NCBI GenBank assembly: GCA_023434145.1
Contig: JAEYTI010000314.1
Span: forward strand, 1 to 12,159
Length of the DNA: 12,159 nucleotides
Source of the DNA: Chloroflexota bacterium
GTDB lineage: Bacteria > Chloroflexota > Anaerolineae > Anaerolineales > Anaerolineaceae
Direction: 5' to 3'
The translations under genes and the position numbers were made by a program. Positions 5,727 to 12,159 of this stretch are shown here, in pieces (the first letter of the stretch is position 1; each line of letters begins with the position of its first letter). The notes below the pieces were generated by a model. The model saw nothing but the letters and a program-made list of their open reading frames with translations. It did not search any database and was not told where the DNA came from.

Positions 5727-6722
5727 TTAAAATACCCTTGCCTTCATCCACTCATTGCTGTTGTGGAAGTCTGCTACGGCATTGCCGGGGTGTACAATCT
5801 CGTCAAACAGCGGACGGTCGGCTTCGCTAAGCTGCATCTCCATCACCGGCAGGAAGCTCTGCATCTGCTCCATCGTGCGCGGGCCGACGATGGGGCTGGT
5901 GACGCCCGGCTGGTCTTTCACCCACAGCAGGGCAAGCTGTGCCGAGGTGAGGCTGCGCTCGCGTGCCAGCGCAGCCAGCTTGCGAGCGGCTTCCACACCA
6001 GCATCGGTCACCCGGTCGCGCATGGCTCCGCCCCAGCGTGCCGCGCGCGAATCCTCGGGCATGCCCTGGGCATAGCGCCCGGCCAGAATGCCTCCACCCA
6101 GCGGCGACCACGGCAAGATCGCCAGCCCATACTGCTGGGCGAGCGGGATCAGCTCATTCTCGATGCGACGGTCGAGCAGATTGTAGGGCGGCTGCTCGGA
6201 TACGTAGCGCGCCAGGTGATACCTCTCGCTGATTGCCAGCGCTTCCATCACCTTCCAGGCCGGGTGAGTGGACGCTCCGATGTACAGCACCTTACCCGCG
6301 TGGATCAGATCATCGAAGGCACGCAGCGTCTCTTCCTGCGGCACATCCAGCACCGGGCGGTGAAGCTGGTAGAGATCGATGTGATCAGTTTGCAACCGGC
6401 GCAGCGAATCTTCGCAAGCTTTGACGATGTGGTAGCGCGATCCGCCGCGTTCGTTGGGTCCCTCACCCTGCGGGTTATAGACCTTGGTCGCCAGGAAGAT
6501 CTGTTCGCGCTTGCCGTTTTCCTTCAATGCCTTGCCAACAATCTGCTCACTCACACCGGCGTTGTAGCTGTTAGAGGTGTCGACGAAGTTGATCCCGCCA
6601 TCCAGCGCGCAGTTGATGATTTCGATCGATTCGGCTTCCTCGGTCGGGCCGCCAAAGTTCATGGCGCCCAGGCACAGCGGCGAAACTTTTACCCCCGTCC
6701 GTCCAAATGCACGATATTCCAC
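5727..6722 (-). CDS. Aldo/keto reductase 3 (paralogue of the gene at 7802)
   Basis: A 331-residue NAD(P)H-dependent aldo/keto reductase with a TIM-barrel fold, expected to interconvert carbonyls and alcohols in the cytoplasm. The catalytic tetrad is present: D48, Y53 (in DTSNSY), K80 (LATK) and H121 (LYQLH). The opening FGRTGVKVSPLCLGAMNFG and the late SPIVGPRTMEQ cofactor-binding segment are typical. I place the start at the GTG at 6722, because GGGAGG lies just upstream and the resulting protein aligns end to end with its paralogue. The in-frame ATG at 6791 falls inside the hairpin arm and would add 23 foreign-looking residues. It is roughly three quarters identical to the reductase at 7802, including the shared C-terminal HPGNAVADFHNSN. 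It is the last gene of the minus-strand run, 82 bases after the dehydrogenase stop. Substrate unknown. Confidence 0.9.
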   Translation of the reverse strand: MEYRAFGRTGVKVSPLCLGAMNFGGPTEEAESIEIINCALDGGINFVDTSNSYNAGVSEQIVGKALKENGKREQIFLATKVYNPQGEGPNERGGSRYHIVKACEDSLRRLQTDHIDLYQLHRPVLDVPQEETLRAFDDLIHAGKVLYIGASTHPAWKVMEALAISERYHLARYVSEQPPYNLLDRRIENELIPLAQQYGLAILPWSPLGGGILAGRYAQGMPEDSRAARWGGAMRDRVTDAGVEAARKLAALARERSLTSAQLALLWVKDQPGVTSPIVGPRTMEQMQSFLPVMEMQLSEADRPLFDEIVHPGNAVADFHNSNEWMKARVF

Positions 6723-6755
6723 GATTTCCTCCCTCTTTCTTGTTCTCTTCCATGC

Positions 6756-6796
6756 GCTGCGTGTGGGGGGCGGCACTTCCGCCCCCCACACGCAGC
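6756..6796 (-). repeat. 18-bp GC-rich hairpin between dehydrogenase and reductase 3
   Basis: Arms 6756-6773 (gctgcgtgtggggggcgg) and 6779-6796 pair perfectly around a five-base loop (cactt on the plus strand). It lies eight bases after the dehydrogenase stop and 33 bases before the GTG start of reductase 3. No U-tract follows on the minus strand, so partial termination or an mRNA processing and stability element within the operon is more likely than full termination. Confidence 0.75.
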
Positions 6797-6804
6797 ACTC
6801 CCTT

Positions 6805-7800
6805 TTATCCGTTGGGCAGAATCTGCACCTTTTTTACGTCTTCGATACCCTGCTCGATGATCTCAATGCCGTGCTGGAAGGCCTCCAGCGGCAGGCGGTG
6901 CGAGACCAGCCCATCCACGCGGATGCGCCCCGAGGCGAGCAGATCGATGGCCTGGAACGAGTTGCGCACCGAGGTGAACGATGAAAGTACCGTCAGACCC
7001 TTCTGGAAGATTTTGAAGGCTTCCAGGCTCATTTGCTTCCCGGCGGGCGGCACGCCGAACAGCAGCACCTTGCCGCCCGGGCGGACGAAGTCGATCGTCC
7101 GCTGCATGACCGGAATCGCTCCGGTCGCGTCGATCACCGCGTCGTAGTGGTTCTGAGGCAGCGCCTCCAGGTCGGTGAGCGTTTCATCCGCGCCCAGTTC
7201 GGCGGCGGCGCGCAGGCGGGCTTCGTTGCGGTCGAGCACGGTAACGTGAGCGGCCCCTTGCATGCGCACCCCTTGCAGCAGCAGCAAGCCAATCGGCCCG
7301 GCGCCCAGGATAGCGATTTTGCTGCCCATCTCCGGGGCCAGCCGTTCTAACCCGTGCAGCACGCACGAGAGCGGCTCCACAAAGGCGGCTTGTTCAAAGG
7401 AAAGGTCGCCAATATTGAACACGGCCTTCTCGGGGGCCAGCACGCACTCAGCCATGCCGCCCGGTCGGGTGACGCCCACCGCCTGCCAGTTGAGGCAGAA
7501 ATTCTGACGGTTGTTCAGGCAGTTCTCGCAGTTGTCGCAGGCGATGTTGGGCTCAACGGCCACACGGTCGCCGGGCTTGAAGCGCGTCACGCCGCTGCCC
7601 ACCTGTTCCACCACCCCGGCGAACTCGTGCCCCGGCACAACCGGGTAGCCGCCCAGGTACTCGCCGCGGAAGATATGCACGTCCGTCCCGCAGATGCCGC
7701 TTGCCATCACGCGGATCAAAACCTCGCCATCCGCCGGAGCGGGGCAGGGGTTATCGATCACCTGCAGTTTTCCAGGCATTACAATTTGCGCAGCCCGCAT
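6805..7800 (-). CDS. Zinc-dependent alcohol/polyol dehydrogenase (MDR superfamily)
   Basis: A 331-residue medium-chain dehydrogenase closest in pattern to sorbitol, threonine and related polyol dehydrogenases. Catalytic zinc ligands are C37 (GICGTD), H58 and E59 (PGHEFAG), with E142 in FVEP as the probable further ligand. The structural zinc site is complete with C88, C91, C94 and C102. GAGPIG (166-171) is the Rossmann nucleotide loop, and D at the end of the following strand (TVLD) suggests NAD preference. Expected activity is oxidation of a secondary alcohol or polyol to a ketone, or the reverse. The ATG at 7800 lies one base after the reductase 2 stop, and GAGG in the end of that gene is a plausible ribosome binding site. 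Its position between two paralogous reductases argues for a shared pathway; the substrate is not determined. Confidence 0.92.
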   Translation of the reverse strand: MRAAQIVMPGKLQVIDNPCPAPADGEVLIRVMASGICGTDVHIFRGEYLGGYPVVPGHEFAGVVEQVGSGVTRFKPGDRVAVEPNIACDNCENCLNNRQNFCLNWQAVGVTRPGGMAECVLAPEKAVFNIGDLSFEQAAFVEPLSCVLHGLERLAPEMGSKIAILGAGPIGLLLLQGVRMQGAAHVTVLDRNEARLRAAAELGADETLTDLEALPQNHYDAVIDATGAIPVMQRTIDFVRPGGKVLLFGVPPAGKQMSLEAFKIFQKGLTVLSSFTSVRNSFQAIDLLASGRIRVDGLVSHRLPLEAFQHGIEIIEQGIEDVKKVQILPNG

Positions 7801-7801
7801 G

Positions 7802-8797
7802 CTAGAGAATCCTCGCTTTCATCCAGGGGTTGCTGTTGTGGAAGTCTGCCACGGCATTGCCAGGATGCACTAGCTCGTCGAACTGCTTGAGCTCTTCTTC
7901 CGAAAGGGTCATATCCATGACGGGGATAAAGCTCTCGATGTGCGCCATGGTGCGCGGGCCGATGATCGGCGCAGTGACGGCCGGCTGCACCATGCACCAC
8001 AGCAGGCTCATTTGCGCCGTGGTCATCCCGCGGGCGCGGGCCATCTCGCCCACTTTGCGGCCAACCTCCTTACCGGTATCGGTAACGCGGTCGCGGAACA
8101 TTGCCCCGGAGCGGGCCGCGCGGGAGTCATCCGGCGTACCTTCGTCATAGCGACCAGCCAAAATGCCGCCCGCCAGCGGTGACCAGGGCAGAATTGCCAG
8201 CCCATACTGCTGCGCCAGCGGGATCAGCTCGTTCTCGATCCGGCGGTCGAGCAGATTGTAGGGCGGCTGTTCGGAGACAAACCGCGCCAGATGATACTTC
8301 TCGCTCACCGCCAGCCCTTCCATCACCTTCCAGGCGGGGAAGGTGGAGGCGCCGATATACAGCACCTTGCCCTGGCGCACCAGGTCGTCCAACGCGCGCA
8401 GGCTTTCTTCCTGCGGCAGGTCCATCACCGGGCGGTGGAGCTGGTACAGGTCAATGTGGTCAGTTTGCAGGCGGCGCAGCGAATCTTCCACGGCCTTCAC
8501 AATATGGTAGCGCGAGTTGCCCCGGTCGTTCGGGCCTGTGCCCGCTTCACCGTGGACTTTGGTCGCCAGCACCACCTGATCGCGCTTGCCGTTTTCTTTC
8601 AATGCCTTGCCAACAATCCGCTCGCTCTCGCCGGCGTTGTAGACGTTGGCGGTATCGATGAAGTTGATGCCACCGTCCAGCGCGCAGTTGATAATCTGGA
8701 AGGATTCATCTTCAGCGGTGGGGCCGCCAAAATTCATTGCGCCCAGGCACAGCGGTGATACTTTTACGCCTGTTCGTCCAAGGTTGCGGAATTCCAT
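7802..8797 (-). CDS. Aldo/keto reductase 2
   Basis: A 331-residue aldo/keto reductase of the same subfamily and exactly the same length as the product of 5727-6722. The tetrad is D48, Y53 (DTANVY), K80 and H121 (LYQLH). Conserved blocks shared with its paralogue include ENGKR (68-72), SEQPPYNLLDRRIENELIPL and the C-terminal HPGNAVADFHNSN. Differences concentrate around 81-90 (HGEAGTGPND against YNPQGEGPNE) and 230-270, loops that often shape substrate choice in this fold. GGAGGAGG lies directly upstream of the ATG and contains the stop codon of reductase 1 at its end (TAAGATG), so the two are tightly coupled. The one-base gap to the dehydrogenase downstream supports one transcript. Function beyond NAD(P)-dependent carbonyl/alcohol chemistry is unknown. 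Confidence 0.92.
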   Translation of the reverse strand: MEFRNLGRTGVKVSPLCLGAMNFGGPTAEDESFQIINCALDGGINFIDTANVYNAGESERIVGKALKENGKRDQVVLATKVHGEAGTGPNDRGNSRYHIVKAVEDSLRRLQTDHIDLYQLHRPVMDLPQEESLRALDDLVRQGKVLYIGASTFPAWKVMEGLAVSEKYHLARFVSEQPPYNLLDRRIENELIPLAQQYGLAILPWSPLAGGILAGRYDEGTPDDSRAARSGAMFRDRVTDTGKEVGRKVGEMARARGMTTAQMSLLWCMVQPAVTAPIIGPRTMAHIESFIPVMDMTLSEEELKQFDELVHPGNAVADFHNSNPWMKARIL

Positions 8798-8798
8798 C

Positions 8799-9806
8799 TT
8801 ACCTCCTCCGGCTGTTGCCGCGGATCGATTGGATTGGATACGGCGCCTTCATTTCGCTAACGGTGTTCAACCGCTCCACCTGTTCGGGTGTCAGAGTCCA
8901 GCCAGCCGTGGCGAGATTATCTTCCAACTGCTGCATGCTGCGCGCGCCAATGATGGGCGCGGTGACGCCTGGCTGGTGCAGCAACCAGCGCAGCGCCACC
9001 TGGGCAGGCGTCTTCCCGGCTTCTTTCGCCACGGCAAGCATCGCATCGACTACTGACCAGGTGCGCTCGTTGGCGTAAGCCTCCCAGCTTTCGCTCCAGC
9101 CTTTCTGCTGGGCGATTTCCACGCGCGTGCCAGAGGGCGGCGCTTCCATGCCACGGTGATACTTGCCGCTCAGCCAGCCGCCGCGCAGCGGGCTCCACGG
9201 GATGATGCCTACGCCTTCATTCAGGCAGACAGGCACGATCTCAAACTCAATCTCCCGGTCCAGCAGGTTGTAGAGCGGCTGCAGGCAGCAGAACGGCTCC
9301 CAGCCGCGGAACTTGCTGATGTCGATGGCTTTTTGCATCTGCCAGGCAGCATAATTGCTGGCGCCGATGTAGCGTACCTTGCCGCTTTGCACCAGCGAGT
9401 CGAGGGTGGCGAGGGTCTCTTCCAGCGGCGCACCATCGTCCCACATGTGCACCTGGTAGAGGTCGATATAGTCTGTTTGCAGGCGGCGCAGGCTGTTTTC
9501 AACCCCGCTGAGAATATGCTTGCGGCTAAGGCCAATGTCGTTTGGTCCCGGCCCCATGGTGAAGCGAACTTTGGTGGCGAGCACAATATCATCGCGGGGT
9601 TTGTCTTTCATCCAGCGTCCAACGATTTCTTCCGAAACACCCGCCGTGTATACATCTGCCGTGTCGATGAAATTGCCGCCCGAGTCGATGAAGCGATCCA
9701 TCATACGGAAGCTGTCTGCCTCCTCGGTTTCGCGCCCGAAGGTCATAGCTCCCAGGCACAGCTCACTAACTCGCATTCCCGTCCGTCCCAGAAAACGATA
9801 CTCCAT
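8799..9806 (-). CDS. Aldo/keto reductase 1
   Basis: A 335-residue aldo/keto reductase, more distant from the other two. The tetrad is D48, Y53 (DTADVY), K79 (LATK) and H120 (LYQVH). FLGRTGMRVSELCLGAMTFG at the start and APIIGARSMQQL near the end are the usual substrate-barrel and cofactor segments. The middle, WEPFCCLQPLYNLLDREIE, and the long loop with GWSESWEAYANERTW (about 240-255) match aryl-alcohol-dehydrogenase-like members of the superfamily. AAGGAGG six bases before the ATG at 9806 sets the start; the 16-residue upstream extension would run through the twin-palindrome site. It heads the tightly packed reductase-dehydrogenase block. The 70-base gap to the DUF1638 gene, with its operator-like site, leaves room for separate control. 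Confidence 0.9.
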   Translation of the reverse strand: MEYRFLGRTGMRVSELCLGAMTFGRETEEADSFRMMDRFIDSGGNFIDTADVYTAGVSEEIVGRWMKDKPRDDIVLATKVRFTMGPGPNDIGLSRKHILSGVENSLRRLQTDYIDLYQVHMWDDGAPLEETLATLDSLVQSGKVRYIGASNYAAWQMQKAIDISKFRGWEPFCCLQPLYNLLDREIEFEIVPVCLNEGVGIIPWSPLRGGWLSGKYHRGMEAPPSGTRVEIAQQKGWSESWEAYANERTWSVVDAMLAVAKEAGKTPAQVALRWLLHQPGVTAPIIGARSMQQLEDNLATAGWTLTPEQVERLNTVSEMKAPYPIQSIRGNSRRR

Positions 9807-9836
9807 GGTTCCCTCCTTAGGAAAGGTCGTTATTTT

Positions 9837-9869
9837 TGTTTCATAAACGACCACGCCGTTTATGAAACG
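9837..9869. promoter_or_regulatory. Twin palindromic site GTTTNNNAAAC, 20 bp apart
   Basis: Two 11-bp sites, gtttcataaac at 9838-9848 and gtttatgaaac at 9858-9868, are each palindromic (GTTT, three bases, AAAC) and are also inverse to one another, forming a 12-bp stem around accacgc. Centre-to-centre spacing is 20 bp, two helical turns. It lies 31 bases upstream of reductase 1 in the gap after DUF1638. No T-run follows on the minus strand, so an operator for a dimeric regulator fits better than a terminator. Confidence 0.5.
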
Positions 9870-9876
9870 GAACTAC

Positions 9877-10617
9877 TTACTCTGCGCAGATCACACCGTC
9901 ATCAAAGCTCATGCCCAACTTTTGACCTGGCTGCAGAGTGAGGAAGTCCTCATCCCATTCGCCGTTGAGCAATTTGCGGACGAGCACCAGGTCTCCTGGC
10001 ACGCGCTCAAACGCCCATCCGCGTCGTTCAGCCTCGGCGCGCGCGGTCTCTTCCACCATTGGCCCGCCTCCCAAACCCATATCAATGAAGGCGGCGCGGT
10101 TGTAGTGCGATCGCCACGCACCCATTATCTCCATGAGATAGTCGGCGTTATCTTTGCCGTATTTGGCGACGTACTCGTCGTACACATTTTCAATATTCCA
10201 ACTGTCATCTGTCCCCGCAGCGCCCAGCGCGGTAAGCGTTCCATCCTGTGTGCCGCGCTCGATGTAATCCTGGCTGTACCAGTAGGTGCCGGGCGATTTT
10301 TCGTGCTCGGCGTTGTAACGGGCACGCCCGCCCAGGAACAGGGTGATGCAGTCGTGTGCGCGGGGAACGATCACCGGTACATCGCGCGCGGTGATATTAT
10401 GGGTCGCCTTGCCGCACAGCCCGTAGACCATCACCACAGCATCGTAGCCCTGCCCGGCGCTCGCGTCGATCTCTTGCTGCAAGCGCGCCTGAAGGTCGGC
10501 TGGGGTTCGGTGGAGCCCTAGCTTGAAGAGGGTTACGTCGACGAGGTGCGGGGAGTTCGCGGCGCACTGATACACGATGCGCGCCAGGGCATCACAGCCG
10601 ATACATTTAATTCTCAT
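9877..10617 (-). CDS. DUF1638 domain protein
   Basis: A 246-residue cytoplasmic protein of the DUF1638 family, whose function is not established. Hallmarks are CIGC (5-8), YGLCGKAT (65-72), VPRAHDCITLFLGGR (84-98) and TYWYS (111-115). C5, C8, C68, H88 and C90 could form a metal site, which is inference from conservation. Family members are often found near corrinoid methyltransferase genes, but no corrinoid protein or methyltransferase is present in this window, so that link is weak here. AAGGA eight bases before the ATG supports the start. It is the first gene of the minus-strand run. The 70-base gap to reductase 1 means co-transcription is likely but not certain. The C-terminus (about 200-240) has a basic and acidic segment without recognisable motifs. 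Confidence 0.85.
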   Translation of the reverse strand: MRIKCIGCDALARIVYQCAANSPHLVDVTLFKLGLHRTPADLQARLQQEIDASAGQGYDAVVMVYGLCGKATHNITARDVPVIVPRAHDCITLFLGGRARYNAEHEKSPGTYWYSQDYIERGTQDGTLTALGAAGTDDSWNIENVYDEYVAKYGKDNADYLMEIMGAWRSHYNRAAFIDMGLGGGPMVEETARAEAERRGWAFERVPGDLVLVRKLLNGEWDEDFLTLQPGQKLGMSFDDGVICAE

Positions 10618-10762
10618 GCACGTGATCCTTGAACCCGGAATTTTCGAACGCTCTTTGATCGATCGAATCCATTATGGCTTCACCAAGGGCTAAAATGGAT
10701 TCAAACCAAGTAAGAGCCTCTCCGAAAGGGGTAGAGTGGGCTACCGCTAATGTATTGCAATC

Positions 10763-10768
10763 ATTATA
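10763..10768 (-). promoter_or_regulatory. Perfect -10 box TATAAT upstream of the DUF1638 gene
   Basis: On the minus strand TATAAT occurs about 145 bases before the DUF1638 start codon. At the 17-base position upstream the sequence is AGCCTC, not a recognisable -35 box, and no TGn extension is present, so the call is tentative. The rest of 10618-10944 holds two inverted repeats and no convincing gene. Confidence 0.25.
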
Positions 10769-10818
10769 CTCTGGTTTAAAAACGAGAGGCTGCCCAGGCA
10801 TTTTGATAGGGTGTGAGG

Positions 10819-10879
10819 AAAAGTTGTCAGGTTGTGGAGGGATGTGCGCAGCACATCCCTCCACAACCTGACAACTTTT
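10819..10879. repeat. 29-bp perfect hairpin, loop GCA
   Basis: Arms 10819-10847 (aaaagttgtcaggttgtgga...) and 10851-10879 are exact complements around gca at 10848-10850; the apex reads GCGCAGC. The outer end supplies TTTT within the stem on both strands, so it can work as a bidirectional terminator of modest quality. It lies 66 bases beyond the stop of the small membrane protein gene and before the DUF1638 gene, both minus strand. Confidence 0.8.
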
Positions 10880-10916
10880 GCGTACTCCCTTTATGAAAGG
10901 TGAAAATAACCTATCA

Positions 10917-10937
10917 GCCCTCCCAAAACGGGCGGGC
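10917..10937 (-). terminator. GC-rich hairpin just after the small membrane protein gene
   Basis: gccctccc (10917-10924) and gggcgggc (10930-10937) pair with one mismatch around aaaac. On the minus strand this hairpin starts seven bases after the stop codon at 10945. A T-rich run precedes but does not follow it, so termination is uncertain. Confidence 0.35.
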
Positions 10938-10944
10938 GAAAAAG

Positions 10945-11199
10945 TTACTTATACAGATTGGCTAGCAAAATCACAATGAAGAACAACAGCGAGCCGATCA
11001 CCATCCAATGCAGCGTTACGCCCGGGTCAAATTCTTCTTCCGGTGGCTCAGTCGTCTGCCCTCTGCGCGTTTCCTCAGCGCGCACGCGTACTTTAGCGAG
11101 CTTTCGGTTGGTTTCTCCATCACCCCGAACTAGCAGCAATACCATGGCAGCAAGAAGGACACCAAACATCGTCATCATTAGCAAAATTTCAATTTCCAT
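10945..11199 (-). CDS. Small membrane protein with two transmembrane helices, 84 aa
   Basis: Not assigned to a known family. An N-terminal hydrophobic helix spans about residues 4-24 (EILLMMTMFGVLLAAMVLLL). A charged linker follows, first basic (RKLAKVRVR) then acidic (EPPEEEFD), and a second helix spans about 59-82 (HWMVIGSLLFFIVILLANLY). The short acidic N-terminus and basic linker suggest that both termini are outside and the linker is cytoplasmic, by the positive-inside rule. The start at 11199 is chosen because AAGGAG lies five bases upstream and a promoter sits just before it; the longer frame back to 11367 passes through that promoter and looks non-coding. It stands alone between the hydrolase and the oxidoreductase run. 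Function unknown; small anchor or regulatory subunits have this build. Confidence 0.75.
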   Translation of the reverse strand: MEIEILLMMTMFGVLLAAMVLLLVRGDGETNRKLAKVRVRAEETRRGQTTEPPEEEFDPGVTLHWMVIGSLLFFIVILLANLYK

Positions 11200-11218
11200 T
11201 TCCTCTCCTTCCCCCTGC

Positions 11219-11247
11219 TTTATCAGTGCTCCCGCTGCGAAGGTCAA
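11219..11247 (-). promoter_or_regulatory. Promoter for the small membrane protein
   Basis: On the minus strand TTGACC (11247-11242) is followed after exactly 17 bases by GATAAA (11224-11219). The start point would be near 11212, leaving a leader of about a dozen bases with the AAGGAG ribosome binding site. The -35 match is five of six and the -10 match four of six. Confidence 0.5.
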
Positions 11248-11347
11248 TTGCCGAACCGTGTACGTGTTGATCCAATAATTATTTTTTGAGTTTGTTGCTT
11301 GGCCACTACAATGCACAAATGTCAAACACAGAAATTTCGGATAGGAT

Positions 11348-12070
11348 CTAAGTCCGCCCTGAATCACCGCTTAGATGCTGTTGAAACCATGTGGTTGCCA
11401 GTTCCGAAACACTTTCCATCGCCTTTGGTTCTTCAAACAGGTGGGTGGCACCCGACACAATCTGAAGTTCTGTCCGAGCCTCGGGGTTCATCTGCGCGAT
11501 CGCTTGCTTGTTTAGCTCCAGGATGGGAGAATCGAGCTCTCCGGTGATAAACAGCACCGGCGCTTTTACCAACGGAAGCACCGCGCTGGCAAGGTCGGGG
11601 CGGCCGCCGCGCGAGACGATTGCGCCGGTGATTTCTGGGCGCTCTGCTGCCGCGATGAAGGCAGCCGCCGCGCCGGTACTCACGCCAAAGAATCCCAGCT
11701 TTAATCCATGCGTATCCGCATTCTGGTTCAACCAATCCACTGCGCCAATGGTACGCCGGGCCAGCAGGCCAATATCATAGCGCAGATGGCGGGTATGGAT
11801 ATCTACTTCCTCTTCTTCGGGGGTCAGAAGATCAAAAAGAAGAGTCATCATGCCCGCTTTTTGGAAGACCTCGGCCAAAAACTGGTTGCGCGGGCTGCGG
11901 TGGCTGCTTCCGCTGCCATGTACAAAAACAATCAATGCTTTTGGGTTGGGCGCCAGATACAGGCTTCCTTCCAGGTTCACTGGCCCTGCCTGCACGAGAA
12001 CAAAGCGATTTTCACCCTGGTGAACTGTCTCCATGAGGCGATCGCTCTTCCGTTCTCGGCTTTTTGGCAT
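11348..12070 (-). CDS. Alpha/beta hydrolase, dienelactone-hydrolase-like
   Basis: A 240-residue soluble alpha/beta hydrolase. VFVHGSGSS (48-56) is the oxyanion-hole strand, GVSTG (129-133) is the nucleophile elbow with S131, D180 lies in GELDSPI and H210 in GATHLFEEP, giving a complete Ser-Asp-His triad with canonical spacing. This layout matches the dienelactone-hydrolase-related group, some members of which are fused to a phosphoribosyltransferase domain; here the hydrolase stands alone. The substrate is unknown, probably an ester or lactone. The start at 12070 has GGAGG five bases upstream. An alternative ATG at 12094, preceded by AGAGG at seven bases, would add eight residues and cannot be excluded. 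No signal peptide is seen. Downstream, about 100 bases separate it from the promoter of the small membrane protein. Confidence 0.88.
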   Translation of the reverse strand: MPKSRERKSDRLMETVHQGENRFVLVQAGPVNLEGSLYLAPNPKALIVFVHGSGSSHRSPRNQFLAEVFQKAGMMTLLFDLLTPEEEEVDIHTRHLRYDIGLLARRTIGAVDWLNQNADTHGLKLGFFGVSTGAAAAFIAAAERPEITGAIVSRGGRPDLASAVLPLVKAPVLFITGELDSPILELNKQAIAQMNPEARTELQIVSGATHLFEEPKAMESVSELATTWFQQHLSGDSGRT

Positions 12071-12159
12071 AACTTCCTCCGCTGCATCCACCATTAACCT
12101 ACCTCTAAAGACTTTTGGTAGCAGCTCAAGCTCGGTGGGTTTTGTGTGTTTGGTGAGGA

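Noticed and set aside
5763..6860. Plus-strand open frame of 365 codons opposite aldo/keto reductase 3
   Set aside because: It is the antisense shadow of a GC-rich gene with intact catalytic motifs on the minus strand; the product has antisense-type composition and no domain.
10680..10760. tRNA-like or riboswitch-like segment on the minus strand (GGTTTGAATCC resembling a T-arm)
   Set aside because: The flanking bases do not pair into a T-stem, and no acceptor, D or anticodon stem could be drawn. It resembles no riboswitch class I know.
10607..10864. Minus-strand frame of 85 codons directly upstream of and overlapping DUF1638 by 11 bases
   Set aside because: Its first part lies in the 29-bp hairpin, no ribosome binding site precedes its ATGs at 10864 or 10801, its third-position GC is lower than that of neighbouring genes, and the product shows no family features. 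A coupled small peptide from 10801 cannot be wholly excluded.

Overview
The window looks like a chromosomal stretch from a free-living, moderately GC-rich bacterium. Coding GC is clearly higher than the intergenic GC. The gene content (DUF6504 protein, stand-alone HD-GYP protein, AlaX-type editing protein, DUF1638 protein, several aldo/keto reductases) would fit a Chloroflexota (Anaerolineae-like) genome. That placement is an inference from family content, not something the sequence proves. No tRNA, rRNA, CRISPR array, transposase or phage gene was found.

Layout. Left part (1-1010): a nested palindrome, then a DUF6504 gene (+) converging on a pyridoxamine-phosphate-oxidase-like flavoprotein gene (-). 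Middle left (1010-2480): a long AT-rich regulatory stretch with two operator-like palindromes, a strong sigma70-type promoter and an 18-bp inverted repeat leads into an RpiR/MurR-type regulator (+), which ends in a second nested palindrome. Next (2504-3590): an overlapping minus-strand pair, HD-GYP then a DUF985 cupin. A divergent intergenic region with a good promoter follows, then a translationally coupled plus-strand pair (3772-5492), AlaX then an APH-fold kinase.

Right half: a minus-strand, operon-like run read from 10617 down to 5727: DUF1638 protein, aldo/keto reductase 1, aldo/keto reductase 2, zinc alcohol/polyol dehydrogenase, aldo/keto reductase 3. Reductases 2 and 3 are close paralogues flanking the dehydrogenase. 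The set looks like an oxidoreductase pathway for sugars, polyols or carbonyls; the substrate cannot be read from the sequence. Upstream of it lie a small two-helix membrane protein with its own promoter and an alpha/beta hydrolase, both minus strand. Positions 12071-12159 hold nothing recognisable beyond the hydrolase leader.

The most unusual signal is non-coding. The intergenic spaces carry many perfect hairpins whose loops are exactly three bases long, with stems of up to 31 bp. In six of the eight main ones the loop is GNA when read on one strand, and three have the apex GCGNAGC, known as the basis of exceptionally stable DNA mini-hairpins. Most lack a U-tract, so they are poor canonical terminators. 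Five are packed into 190 bp at 5534-5723. Two others share a nearly identical 21-base core (20/21) nested inside unrelated outer stems.
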